Positions 1 through 7,243 of a stretch of 11,185 nucleotides of DNA are shown one piece after another (positions within the stretch are counted from its first letter, which is position 1; the number at the start of each line of letters is the position of its first letter). The stretch comes from Verrucomicrobiota bacterium (GTDB lineage: Bacteria > Verrucomicrobiota > Verrucomicrobiia > Chthoniobacterales > UBA10450). Where the stretch lies: positions 1 to 11,185 of the forward strand of contig QHPM01000304.1 in NCBI GenBank assembly GCA_003219095.1. The letters are read 5' to 3'. The notes below the pieces were generated by a model, which was not told the DNA's origin, did no database searches, and saw nothing but the letters and a program-made list of their open reading frames with translations. Both the position numbers and the translations under genes were made by a program.

Positions 1-465
1 GATTCCATTACCCGCCTGGCTCGCGGCTATAACAATTTGCAACCGAACCGCGGCCGGATCATGTCGGGGGGAGTAGAATCGAAAGCGCTGATGAAACCGA
101 AGCGGTTTTTCGGCGCCGCCCGGAATGTGGAAGAAGGCGGGAGCCTAACGATTTTAGCGACGGCCTTGATTGATACTGGAAGCCGAATGGACGAAGTCAT
201 TTTCGAAGAATTCAAAGGCACAGGAAACATGGAGCTGCATCTCGATCGCGCGTTGGTAGAGAAACGGCTGTATCCGGCCATTCAACCGCTCCAAACCGCA
301 ACGCGCCGCGAGGACTTGCTCTATCACCCGGACGAATGGGAACGGGTGCAGGTGCTGCGCAAAAAAATGGCCGCCCTGCCACCGATCGAGGCGATGGAGA
401 CTCTGATCTCTAATTTGCAGGCGACAAAAACGAATGCCGAACTGCTGCTGGCGGGGCTGCGGTGA
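1..465 (+). CDS. rho: Transcription termination factor Rho, C-terminal part (5' end outside the window)
   Basis: Rho is the hexameric RNA-dependent ATPase and helicase that ends untranslated transcripts. The frame is open from base 1 and gives 154 residues up to the TGA at 463-465. Visible hallmarks are [12 protein letters not shown] at the left edge, then [19 protein letters not shown] and [24 protein letters not shown], which carry the Q- and R-loop region and are nearly identical to E. coli Rho as I remember it. EKRLYPAI and the family's C-terminal segment ending in a TKTN-type sequence follow. The N-terminal OB-fold, Walker A and Walker B motifs lie upstream of the window. The ATG at 61 and other internal ATGs are not starts. 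The gene ends shortly before an AATGACGAA repeat array, and the longest RNase D frame overlaps its last 32 bases. Confidence 0.97.
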   Translation, partial: DSITRLARGYNNLQPNRGRIMSGGVESKALMKPKRFFGAARNVEEGGSLTILATALIDTGSRMDEVIFEEFKGTGNMELHLDRALVEKRLYPAIQPLQTATRREDLLYHPDEWERVQVLRKKMAALPPIEAMETLISNLQATKTNAELLLAGLR

Positions 466-1684
466 GCCAGTGGAGAATGACGAAGCACGAATGACGAATG
501 ACGAAGGAAGCACGAATGCTCGAATGACGAAGGGACGAGCCCATACATCCCGCGCTGATTCGGATTTCGTCATTGATTCGTCATTCAACGCCAGTCCGGC
601 TCGGACCATTCGTCATTCGTCATTATCAGAAGGCCTGATCGCGAACGCCGCGCAATTGGCGGAACTGCTGCCTCTCATCGAACGTAACGCGCGCGTCGCC
701 GTCGATACCGAAGCCGATAGCCTGCATTGCTATCGGGAAAAACTTTGCCTGCTACAGGTGAGCTTGCCGGAGGGCGATTTTCTGGTTGATCCGCTGGTGG
801 AAAACGATCTGGCGCCGCTAGCCGATACACTCGCGCGAAAGGAAATTGTGCTGCACGGCGCGGATTACGATCTGCGTTTGTTGAGGCGAGCGCTCAATTT
901 CCAGCCGGCCCGTCTCTTCGACACCGTCATCGCCGCGCGATTACTGGGCGTCCGCGAATTTAGTTATGCCGCATTGGTCGAGAAATACTTCGGGATCCAG
1001 CTGGCCAAGGGTTCGCAGAAAGCAAACTGGGCCTTGCGCCCGCTCTCGCCGAAGATGGAAGAGTATGCGCGTAACGATACTCATTATTTGTTGCCGCTAG
1101 CCGAGAAGCTGGCGAAACAACTGATCGAACGCGATCGATTCGAATGGTTTCAGCAATCGTGTGAGCGCGCGATCGTGTTGGCGGCGATCGACCGTGAGCG
1201 CGATGCGGAGAAGGCATGGCGAATTCCCGGTTCCGGACTGATTCGCGGCCGGGAAGCGGCGATATTGCGTGCCTTGTGGCATTGGCGCGATCGCGAGGCG
1301 GAGCGATTCGATCGGCCCTCTTTTCACGTTTTGCGGAATGATCAATTGATTGAGACCGCGCGCGCTGCTTGCAGAGGCGAAACGCTGCAATTCCGTCACT
1401 TTTCGGAGCGGCGAGCGCGCGATTTTCAAGCGACGATAAACTCCGCGCTTTCTTTGAAGGAGGAAGACTGGCCGGAAACACGAAAGCGGCGAGGGGAGCG
1501 GCCTACGCGTGAGATGGAACGCGCAGCCGAGACGTTGCGCAAACGACGTGATCACGCCGCCAGCGAGCTGAAAATCGAGCCATCGTTTATCGCGCCGCGG
1601 GCGACGATCGATGCCATTGCGGCAAATGGCGCGCGCGCAGAACAGTTACTGGTAGCGTGGCAGCGGCAGCTAATAGGGTTGTAG
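434..1684 (+). CDS. rnd: Ribonuclease D (3'-5' exoribonuclease, DEDDy family) with HRDC domain; start uncertain
   Basis: RNase D trims the 3' ends of tRNA precursors and other structured RNAs in the cytoplasm. All three exonuclease motifs are visible: Exo I DTE (91-93 of the longest frame), Exo II HGADYD (141-146) and Exo III YARND (Y211, D215), giving the DEDDy metal-binding set. An HRDC-like segment (about 273-345, with [18 protein letters not shown]) follows, as in the E. coli enzyme. The start is doubtful. ATG 434 overlaps the end of rho, and residues 1 to about 64 are translated from the AATGACGAA repeat array; ATG 491 and ATG 524 lie inside that array. Homologous sequence seems to begin near codon 635 (a CTG), about 24 residues before DTE, which matches the spacing in E. 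coli RNase D. Either a rare start is used, or the repeat has displaced the original start and added a nonhomologous leader. An 18-bp inverted repeat follows the stop directly. Confidence 0.93.
   Translation: MPNCCWRGCGEPVENDEARMTNDEGSTNARMTKGRAHTSRADSDFVIDSSFNASPARTIRHSSLSEGLIANAAQLAELLPLIERNARVAVDTEADSLHCYREKLCLLQVSLPEGDFLVDPLVENDLAPLADTLARKEIVLHGADYDLRLLRRALNFQPARLFDTVIAARLLGVREFSYAALVEKYFGIQLAKGSQKANWALRPLSPKMEEYARNDTHYLLPLAEKLAKQLIERDRFEWFQQSCERAIVLAAIDRERDAEKAWRIPGSGLIRGREAAILRALWHWRDREAERFDRPSFHVLRNDQLIETARAACRGETLQFRHFSERRARDFQATINSALSLKEEDWPETRKRRGERPTREMERAAETLRKRRDHAASELKIEPSFIAPRATIDAIAANGARAEQLLVAWQRQLIGL
476..624. repeat. Intergenic AATGACGAA repeat array with inverted halves
   Basis: The 9-mer AATGACGAA occurs four times forward (476-484, 490-498, 497-505, 523-531) and four times as its complement TTCGTCATT (566-574, 577-585, 609-617, 616-624). 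The 16 bases at 490-505 are an exact reverse complement of 609-624, across 103 bases. As RNA or single-stranded DNA this could fold into a long nested hairpin. It sits between rho and the conserved part of rnd. A related but less regular copy lies at 10825-10923, so this is probably a dispersed genomic repeat rather than part of either gene. There is no recognisable transposase or target-site duplication. Confidence 0.8.
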
Positions 1685-1748
1685 GTGTAGAGGCGGCCGT
1701 GTAGGCCGCACACGCGGGCAATCTCGGCCGACACGGCCGCCTCTACAC
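1685..1748. repeat. Perfect 18-bp inverted repeat after rnd (possible terminator or dispersed palindrome)
   Basis: GTGTAGAGGCGGCCGTGT (1685-1702) is repeated exactly as its reverse complement at 1731-1748 around a 28-base loop. Inside the loop, GGCCG (1704-1708) and CGGCC (1725-1729) extend the stem after one mismatch. The left arm begins on the base after the rnd stop codon. A very stable GC-rich hairpin here could stop transcription or protect the 3' end, but no T-tract follows. I suspect a member of a dispersed palindromic repeat family; this comes from memory of related genomes and is not shown in this window. Confidence 0.7.
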
Positions 1749-1830
1749 AAGGTATGCCGCTTTTTCCCGCAATTCACTTGACGAAAGCGGCAATGTTATT
1801 CAGAAATAAAGGTTCTGTTGTCTCCTGCCG

Positions 1831-2610
1831 ATGACCCGCTGCAACTTCGCAATCGTGTTGTGTCTGGTGACTGGGACGCTCGTCTGCGGCAGGGCGATGG
1901 GGCAAACGGGGCAGACCTCGCAAGACGTTGATCGTTCGCAAATTTTTCGCTCCGAACCGAGCATTCGCCCGGGCGAACCGATCAACCAGAGCGCCAATGC
2001 TTTTGGTTATGCGGCTCCCAGCGCCAATGATGCCGATCTTGGAGTACAGGCGATCTTGAAGCGGCAGGAGCAATACCTGCCGTTTACTTTTTCGGCTTCG
2101 CTGCCTTACTACTGGACTTCAAATGTTGCGCTGGTGCGAACAGGCGAGGTGAGTGATGGCGTCTTCGCGCCGGCATTTGTTTTTGCCTACCAGCCAAGGT
2201 TGATGAAGACACTCTATGGCGAATTCATCGCGTCTCAGCAATTGTTCTATTACGACAGACTTGGCGCGTTTAACTTCACCAGCTTCGATGCCATCGCCGG
2301 AGTAGTTTATTACCTTCCCCAGTATCATAATCTCTCGTTGCGGTTGGTTTACGATTACAATCGACTGACTGACGATGAATGGAATCAGTTCTTTGCCAAT
2401 CACTCGATTATCGCCAGCGCCGATCTCCCTATTCAATTTGGCCGCGCCATGCAGCTAACCCTCGGGGCGCTTGCGAATGTGAGCTTCGCAGCTACTCCGG
2501 CTGGGCCACAGCGCAGCGACTTAGAAATCTACGCCGACTACCATGTACAGTTGAGCCGTAACTTCTCAGTGCGAGCTACTCGCTCTCACCGCCGATTACC
2601 GGGTTCGTGA
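1831..2610 (+). CDS. Exported outer-membrane beta-barrel-like protein, frameshifted near its C-terminus
   Basis: I do not recognise a named family. An N-terminal signal peptide is likely: the hydrophobic run FAIVLCLVTGTLVCGRAMG, with cleavage plausible before QTGQT. From about residue 80 the protein shows alternating polar and hydrophobic stretches rich in aromatic residues (FTFSASLPYYW, YGEFIASQQLFYYD, LSLRLVYDYNRL, MQLTLGALANVSF, LEIYADYHVQL), typical of barrel strands separated by turns. The frame stops at 2608-2610 after a basic, non-strand tail (RSHRRLPGS). Skipping one base near 2578 continues the strand pattern to a terminal phenylalanine at 2720-2722 (see the next entry). The whole gene is therefore probably 1831-2725, about 297 residues, with a +1 disruption. 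No clear ribosome binding site precedes the ATG. It lies 5' of the FecR genes on the same strand and may provide their outer-membrane partner; that is inference. Confidence 0.72.
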   Translation: MTRCNFAIVLCLVTGTLVCGRAMGQTGQTSQDVDRSQIFRSEPSIRPGEPINQSANAFGYAAPSANDADLGVQAILKRQEQYLPFTFSASLPYYWTSNVALVRTGEVSDGVFAPAFVFAYQPRLMKTLYGEFIASQQLFYYDRLGAFNFTSFDAIAGVVYYLPQYHNLSLRLVYDYNRLTDDEWNQFFANHSIIASADLPIQFGRAMQLTLGALANVSFAATPAGPQRSDLEIYADYHVQLSRNFSVRATRSHRRLPGS

Positions 2611-2725
2611 ATGGCTCACTTTCAGCGCGGTCAGTACTTTTGCCTGGAACCAGTCGAACCACAGCGTTTTTGATTATTCCGTTGTTAATCTGGGCGGCTC
2701 ATTGGCTTTGACACTTAAATTCTAA
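2579..2725 (+). pseudogene. Out-of-frame C-terminal end of the beta-barrel protein
   Basis: Read from 2579 in the second frame, this stretch gives LALTADYRVREWLTFSAV, then a WNQSNHSVFDYSVVNLGG segment, then SLALTLKF and TAA at 2723-2725. It has the alternating strand pattern of the preceding ORF and ends in phenylalanine, the usual last residue of outer-membrane barrels recognised by the BAM complex. It joins smoothly to NFSVRA (codons ending at 2577) if one base is skipped. The break is thus a single inserted base (or two deleted) within about 2570-2582. It could be a true mutation or a sequencing error. Without this end the barrel would lose its last strands and its sorting signal. Confidence 0.65.
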
Positions 2726-2744
2726 GAATGGCATATCTGTCCGA

Positions 2745-3761
2745 ATGAGCCGGCGCGCTACGATTCGGAACTTCGCCGTCTTAGGGGTAATCATCTCCTC
2801 GGCTGTGAATGTGCCTGCCGCACAATTGAAGGAAGCCCGGGTCACAGAGGTCGTGAAGGATGTCAAGTTATTGTCTACCGGTGCGGCGACACGGCCGGCC
2901 GCGGTCAGCGATGAAGTGCGAGATGGGACTGCAGTGCGCACCGGAGCGGATTCGCGCAGCGAGTTAAAGTTTACCGATCAAACCCCGGCTCGACTAGGAG
3001 CGAACACGCTCTTCAGTTTCAGCGAAGGTACTCGCAGCCTAAACTTGCAGGATGGAAGGATGCTGCTGCGCGTTCCGAAAGGAGCGGGTGGAGCAAAAAT
3101 CAATTCATCGGCGGTAACCGCTGCGATTACCGGCACCACCGTGATGGTGGAGACACATGCGTTAACGAAGAAGAACAAGAATTCCTATTACAAGTTTATC
3201 GTATTGGAAGGAACTGCGCGGCTTTACGTACCTGGACATCTTGGGGAGTCGGTCCTGGTGAAAGCCGGGCAAATGATCATCATGCCGTCGGATTCGAAAA
3301 TGATTCCGGAGCCGGTCGATGTCGATATCCAGAAGATTACGGAGAGTTCCCTCTTAATTATGGGGTTTGGCCCATTGGGGAGCGAAACATTAATCGCCTT
3401 CGAAAAGACAAAACAAAACGAGCAAAAAACATCCGGCCAATTGTATGAAACAAATTTGGCGATCTTCGGAGCTGGAACAAACGTGGTGCTGACTGATCCC
3501 AATAAAGTCGACGTGGCAGTATCAGCAGAAAGCAACGCTGCTCAATCTCCAACTCCCACTCCCACTCCAACTTCAACTCCAACCCCGACACCGACTCCAG
3601 CGCAACAGCTCGCAGCTTCACGACTTGTTGGTCTGGTGGAAGTGGGTTCACGGGCAGGAGTTTTTGACCGGGCAAAGCCAATAATCCGCAGGAGTGCAGC
3701 CCGGTCCTCCCATCGGTCCGCCGCCTGGCGGATAAAGCTTTTCTTTCTCGCCAATTTATGA
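2745..3761 (+). CDS. Secreted FecR-domain protein with Thr-Pro linker (FecR paralogue 1)
   Basis: The protein has 338 residues. A signal peptide (about 1-25, core FAVLGVIISSAV, cleavage near VPAA) leads into the FecR core: LKEARVTEVVKDVKLL (28-43), DGTAVRTGADSRSEL (60-74), RLGANTLFSF (83-92), LLRVPKGAGGAKI (107-119), ITGTTVMVET (128-137), FIVLEGTARLYVPG (151-164) and an AGQMIIMP segment. A region shared with paralogue 2 follows (GQLYETNLAIFGAGTN, 231-246), then a low-complexity SPTPTPTPTSTPTPTPTP linker (268-285). The last 50 residues are basic and unlike the rest. FecR classically transduces periplasmic signals to a sigma factor, but there is no transmembrane segment or sigma gene here, so an envelope role is more likely. 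The stop overlaps the ATG of the next gene (ATGA, 3758-3761). Another frame of the tail reads QPGPPIGPPPGG and stops at 3733-3735, hinting at a late frameshift. Confidence 0.85.
   Translation: MSRRATIRNFAVLGVIISSAVNVPAAQLKEARVTEVVKDVKLLSTGAATRPAAVSDEVRDGTAVRTGADSRSELKFTDQTPARLGANTLFSFSEGTRSLNLQDGRMLLRVPKGAGGAKINSSAVTAAITGTTVMVETHALTKKNKNSYYKFIVLEGTARLYVPGHLGESVLVKAGQMIIMPSDSKMIPEPVDVDIQKITESSLLIMGFGPLGSETLIAFEKTKQNEQKTSGQLYETNLAIFGAGTNVVLTDPNKVDVAVSAESNAAQSPTPTPTPTSTPTPTPTPAQQLAASRLVGLVEVGSRAGVFDRAKPIIRRSAARSSHRSAAWRIKLFFLANL
3546..3599 (+). repeat. Thr-Pro coding microsatellite
   Basis: Eighteen codons alternate Pro and Thr (two are Ser), built on a six-base ACTCCN unit with degenerate third positions. 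The unit is divisible by three, so slippage would change linker length without shifting the frame. It separates the FecR region from the C-terminal tail of paralogue 1 and probably forms a flexible or extended linker. Confidence 0.8.
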
Positions 3762-3864
3762 ATAGACTACGGGCTATGTGTTCCCGGGTTCGAAGGTTTT
3801 CTCTACTGGGCGCGATCTTGGCCGCATGTGCTAGTGCCCACGCAGCGGACTTAAAGGAAGCGGT
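3758..3864 (+). pseudogene. Signal-peptide end of FecR paralogue 2, separated from its body by an out-of-frame deletion
   Basis: Starting at ATG 3758, the frame codes for a signal peptide (RRFSLLGAILAACASAHA) followed by ADLKEA, the same junction as AQLKEA in paralogue 1. The paralogue continues with about 28 residues (RVTEVVKDVKLL through SDEVR) before DGTAVRTG. Here LKEA (to 3862) is followed by only two bases before GAT at 3865, which begins DGTAVRTG in a different frame. Net loss compared with paralogue 1 is about 82 bases, which is not a multiple of three. Read on in its own frame, the 5' ORF yields meaningless sequence and stops at 3989-3991. The ATG overlaps the stop of paralogue 1, which suggests the two genes were once translationally coupled. 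Confidence 0.75.
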
Positions 3865-3876
3865 GATGGTACCGCA

Positions 3877-6800
3877 GTGCGCACGGGCATCGAATCGCGC
3901 ACGGAACTCATGTTTCCAGACGCAACTCTGGCGCGACTTGGCGCGAACACCATCTTCAGTTTTAACGAAGGAACACGAAACCTCGAGCTAACCGATGGCG
4001 CGATGCTGTTGCGCGTGCCGAAAAATGCCGGTGGCGCAAAAATCAACACGGCCGCAGTAACGGCGGCGATCACGGGTACCACCGTGATGCTCGAGTTCCA
4101 TAAGAATTCCTACATTAAATTCATCGTCCTGGAAGGCACAGGGCGAGTCTTTCTTCCCGGTCATGTCGGTGAATCCGTACTGGTGCACGCCGGGCAAATG
4201 TTGATTGCCAAGCCCGACGCCAAGAATTTACCCAATCCAGTTGATGTTGACATTCGCAAGCTCAGAAAAACTTCGCATCTCATCAAAGGCTTTGGGAAAA
4301 TGGGAAGCGAAGACCTCATCGCGCAAACCGAGACGGACCAGGATAAAGAACGGGCCGAGGGCGAGTTGTATGAAACGAATCTCGCGATCTACGGGGGTGG
4401 CACTTCAATGATTCTGACTGACCAGGAGCATATAATCGCACAGATATCGGGGCAACAAAACACACCAGGGCCGACCGAATTTGGACCGCCGGAAACGATT
4501 ACTTCGCCAAACCCATACCCACTTGGCGGAGACAATGAGCTTACTACTGCGGGTCCTCCAAAAGTAGTTTCCAACACCACAACCAACTACGGCAAGATTT
4601 ATCGGAACACCCCGCTGGACGGTATCCGTTCGCTTTGGTTTTTTCGCGCGACCAGACCATTCGATACCGCAAGCGGCTTCGATACGCCGGATCGTTCATT
4701 TTTCGATCTCAACAATATTGCGGTCTTCAAATTTCAAAATCTTCAATTGGTTTCTAATCCAGCGATTTCTATTCCGAATGGCATAACCAAGCTGGGTCTC
4801 CTGGGAGTGGATGGAATTAGCAGTGCTTCGTCCGGTGGCAGTTTGACCTTTGGCGGTTTGAATTCGGTGCTGCTGGCGACGCAAAAAGGCTCGATTATTC
4901 TCGGTAGCGGAATTTCTTTTCAGAACATTCCAAATCTCTTTTTCTATGCGCGCGGTGATCGCGTAGCGTTGAATCTGGCGTCGCCAATCAGCGGTTCGAG
5001 TAATCTTCTCCTTAATTCAGAAGGCACCGTGCAGGTCAATGGCAATGTGACGGTGGATAACTTTAACGCGTTTTCGAACGGCGACTTTCAGCAAGGTAGC
5101 GGGATTGTCTCGGCGCACGAGGTGACGATTAATTCCATTGGGGGGAATGTTACCTTCGATGCCGGCAAGTTTGCCAACGTGCCGGGAGGTACCGTGGATC
5201 TGAATGCAGCCGGCACTCTCACGTTCATACCCGTTGCCGGTCCGATCAATCGAGCCTCGATTACCGGGCACGGGGGCACCATCAACTTCGCCAGCTCCGA
5301 GCCATTCACGTTCGATTTTAGCAATACCGGCGTTAGTTTCACGGCCGGATTGGGTGGCATTCAGGCGCCGAACATCAACTTTGTCGGACCGAATCTCGCG
5401 CTTCATTCCGACGGAGACATCAATCTTCTCTCGTCGCATGTTCCGGTTTCCCAAACGATGATGCTTTCCGGCAGCATTACCGCGGGCGGATCGATTTCCG
5501 CTTCCGGTCCGATCGAGATCGCGAGTCTGCAAGCTGGTCACGACATTAACGCGGGCAGCATCTACGCCGGGAACATCGCGGCGGGTGGAAGTATCACCGC
5601 AGCTAACGGGATCGATGCGATTGGAGGCTCAATCGCGGCAGCGGGCGATATCACTTCTACCATTGGTCTGCTTCGCCTCGATAAGGATGCTAGCGATCTA
5701 ACCGGCAATATCACGGCCGGTGGAAATATTTTCGCCGGTGGCGGGATTCTCGTTCCCGTCAACTCGAGCGTAATAGCTACCGGCAATATTTTTGCGCCCG
5801 GCGCTATTGCCGGCACGCTCACCGCCGGGGGCAATATCACGATCGATAATAGCTCTGCCTTATTCGGCGCCGGAGTGCTTACCGATACCATCAATGCCGC
5901 GAGCATTTCTTTCATCAATACTTCAAGGGTCGCGCCGATTTACGCTGGCAATGGGAACGACGCGTTTTCTCCGCGCGATTTCAGTATGACGGTTGGTTCA
6001 ATCAGCAGCGCCGGACCGGCCATTCCAGTTTTATTCGCCAATGGTCTTAATGCGAATCCGGTCGCACCCCCTTCGGCGCCGGGCAACGGCGGTAATATCA
6101 CTCTTAACATTACCATCGGCGGATTGGTCGTTGGTAGTGAAGGTGATTTTGCCTCTGTTAAAGCCAACGGCGGAGAGTTCAATGCCGACGGTCCATTCGC
6201 TCGTGGCAATGGCGGGATCGTCAATGTCACTGCCGCCGGTCCCGTCGAGGTAAATGCTCCGATTGAAGCGACTAGCGGCTATGTGCAATCGCCTTTCTCT
6301 CCGCACGGCAATGGCGGAACCGTAAACCTGACCTCGACCAATGATTCTGTGGCGGTCAGCTCGCGAATCGAAGTCTCTTCCTCCGACAAGGGCTCAGCCA
6401 AGTTGAGGCGGCGTAGCGCTCGCGGCGGCAACATCGCATTGAAGAGTGGTAAGCCGAGCGGGCTAGCAATTAACTTGTCCAATACTTCCGAACTCCTTTC
6501 CTTACTCGATGCCGCTGCCCCGGGACCGGGCGGGAAAGTGACGATTTTGGCCACCGGCGCGAGTAGTGTCGCAAACGTAAAGGGAAAAATCGTGGCTGAT
6601 CGCGGCACAATCGATATTCGTCACACCGGCGACAACGGCCAGATTGCTCTCGGGGGCCCGGGTGAAGGTGACCGCATTGATGCGCATGCCGATGTCATCA
6701 AAGTGGCGGCGTTGGGAAACAATGGCGTGCTCACCATCGGCAATGGTCTGTTGTCGGCCGACACAACCTTGAAGCTTTATTCGCCTGGGAGTAACGGCAC

Positions 6801-7038
6801 AGTGAACTTCGTTGCCGATGTGACGCTGGGTGGAGCGAGCACAAAGATCATTGCCGGAAATACCGTTAACATTTTCAATGGTGTGGTAGTTACAATAGGC
6901 GGCAGCAATCCCGCGAGTGTCTTTACTAATAATGCCAATTACAGCGGTTTTGGCGGGAATGGCTCGCGCACCGGTACTTTTGGCGGAGCTGGCGCGAATA
7001 ACCCGCTACCGCTTAATCAAGCTCCTTCGTTCAACTAA
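3877..7038 (+). CDS. Very large FecR/beta-helix surface protein (FecR paralogue 2 body)
   Basis: The frame is open for 1053 residues from GTG 3877; codons from 3865 (DGTAVRTG) belong to the same domain, so the GTG is probably not the native start. Residues 1 to about 175 form the FecR remainder: RLGANTIFSFNEGTRNLEL, LLRVPKNAGGAKI, ITGTTVML, FIVLEGTGRVFLPGHVGES, then a GELYETNLAIYGGGT segment. A proline-rich stretch and a TTNYGKIYRNTPLDG segment lead into a long glycine-, serine- and asparagine-rich region. Around 525-660 it carries repeated TAGGSI/TAGGNI turns (for example at 532 and 649), and from 736 to 885 repeated G-[NPR]-GG-x-[IV] turns about every 35 residues. Such patterns are known from right-handed beta-helix passengers of the filamentous-haemagglutinin type. 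There is no autotransporter barrel at the C-terminus, which ends NPLPLNQAPSFN. Export would need the signal peptide stranded at 3758. Adhesin or matrix function is inference. Confidence 0.85.
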   Translation: MRTGIESRTELMFPDATLARLGANTIFSFNEGTRNLELTDGAMLLRVPKNAGGAKINTAAVTAAITGTTVMLEFHKNSYIKFIVLEGTGRVFLPGHVGESVLVHAGQMLIAKPDAKNLPNPVDVDIRKLRKTSHLIKGFGKMGSEDLIAQTETDQDKERAEGELYETNLAIYGGGTSMILTDQEHIIAQISGQQNTPGPTEFGPPETITSPNPYPLGGDNELTTAGPPKVVSNTTTNYGKIYRNTPLDGIRSLWFFRATRPFDTASGFDTPDRSFFDLNNIAVFKFQNLQLVSNPAISIPNGITKLGLLGVDGISSASSGGSLTFGGLNSVLLATQKGSIILGSGISFQNIPNLFFYARGDRVALNLASPISGSSNLLLNSEGTVQVNGNVTVDNFNAFSNGDFQQGSGIVSAHEVTINSIGGNVTFDAGKFANVPGGTVDLNAAGTLTFIPVAGPINRASITGHGGTINFASSEPFTFDFSNTGVSFTAGLGGIQAPNINFVGPNLALHSDGDINLLSSHVPVSQTMMLSGSITAGGSISASGPIEIASLQAGHDINAGSIYAGNIAAGGSITAANGIDAIGGSIAAAGDITSTIGLLRLDKDASDLTGNITAGGNIFAGGGILVPVNSSVIATGNIFAPGAIAGTLTAGGNITIDNSSALFGAGVLTDTINAASISFINTSRVAPIYAGNGNDAFSPRDFSMTVGSISSAGPAIPVLFANGLNANPVAPPSAPGNGGNITLNITIGGLVVGSEGDFASVKANGGEFNADGPFARGNGGIVNVTAAGPVEVNAPIEATSGYVQSPFSPHGNGGTVNLTSTNDSVAVSSRIEVSSSDKGSAKLRRRSARGGNIALKSGKPSGLAINLSNTSELLSLLDAAAPGPGGKVTILATGASSVANVKGKIVADRGTIDIRHTGDNGQIALGGPGEGDRIDAHADVIKVAALGNNGVLTIGNGLLSADTTLKLYSPGSNGTVNFVADVTLGGASTKIIAGNTVNIFNGVVVTIGGSNPASVFTNNANYSGFGGNGSRTGTFGGAGANNPLPLNQAPSFN

Positions 7039-7057
7039 CCGGGTGGTAGTTGCTTGA

Positions 7058-7243
7058 TTCATTGCGCTTCGCGACGCAAATGAGCAAGCTCCATGGTTCA
7101 TCGCCGACCCTCCGCTTTCCTGGGGCTTGCCGGTTTTGCTGCTTGATTCTGACCGCGCCCCTGCGCGAAACGAAACTCGCCTCTCTCGTCTATTCAACGA
7201 TCAGGGTGATGAGAATGGAATTATCGGCCGCCGCGAAGTTTAG
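7058..7243 (+). other. Start-less open stretch with protein-like composition (possible gene remnant)
   Basis: Between the large protein and the third FecR gene, the second frame is open from the TGA at 7055-7057 to the TAG at 7241-7243 and lacks ATG, GTG and an early TTG start (first candidate ATT 7061). The translation looks like real protein: RDANEQAPWFIADPPLSWG, LPVLLLDSDRAPARNE, RLFNDQGDENGIIGRREV. The piece QGDENGIIGRRE fits an EF-hand calcium loop except for its first position. Another ORF over the same bases (7050-7250, first frame of the 219-base gap) is rich in Cys, Arg and Leu and looks like a shadow. I cannot assign a family. It could be the tail of a broken gene or chance. Confidence 0.3.

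Noticed and set aside
476..624. CRISPR array at the AATGACGAA repeats
   Set aside because: Units are 9 bases, partly overlapping and inverted, without regular spacers or cas genes.
960..1555. Long minus-strand ORFs opposite rnd
   Set aside because: They are antisense shadows of a clearly conserved RNase D; their translations are Arg/Ser-rich and unlike known proteins.
1778..1810. Sigma-70 promoter before the barrel gene (TTGACG at 1778-1783)
   Set aside because: The -35 match is good, but no acceptable -10 hexamer lies 15-19 bases downstream.
3546..3599. Phase-variable contingency tract in the Thr-Pro repeat
   Set aside because: The repeat unit is six bases, so slippage keeps the frame; it can vary linker length but not switch expression.
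3835..3991. Programmed -1 frameshifting between the signal-peptide ORF and the giant FecR ORF (A-AAG at 3853-3856)
   Set aside because: The frames do overlap and an A-AAG tetramer is present, but there is no strong slippery heptamer, and a shift would still leave the conserved VTEVVKDVKLL segment missing. A deletion explains both facts.
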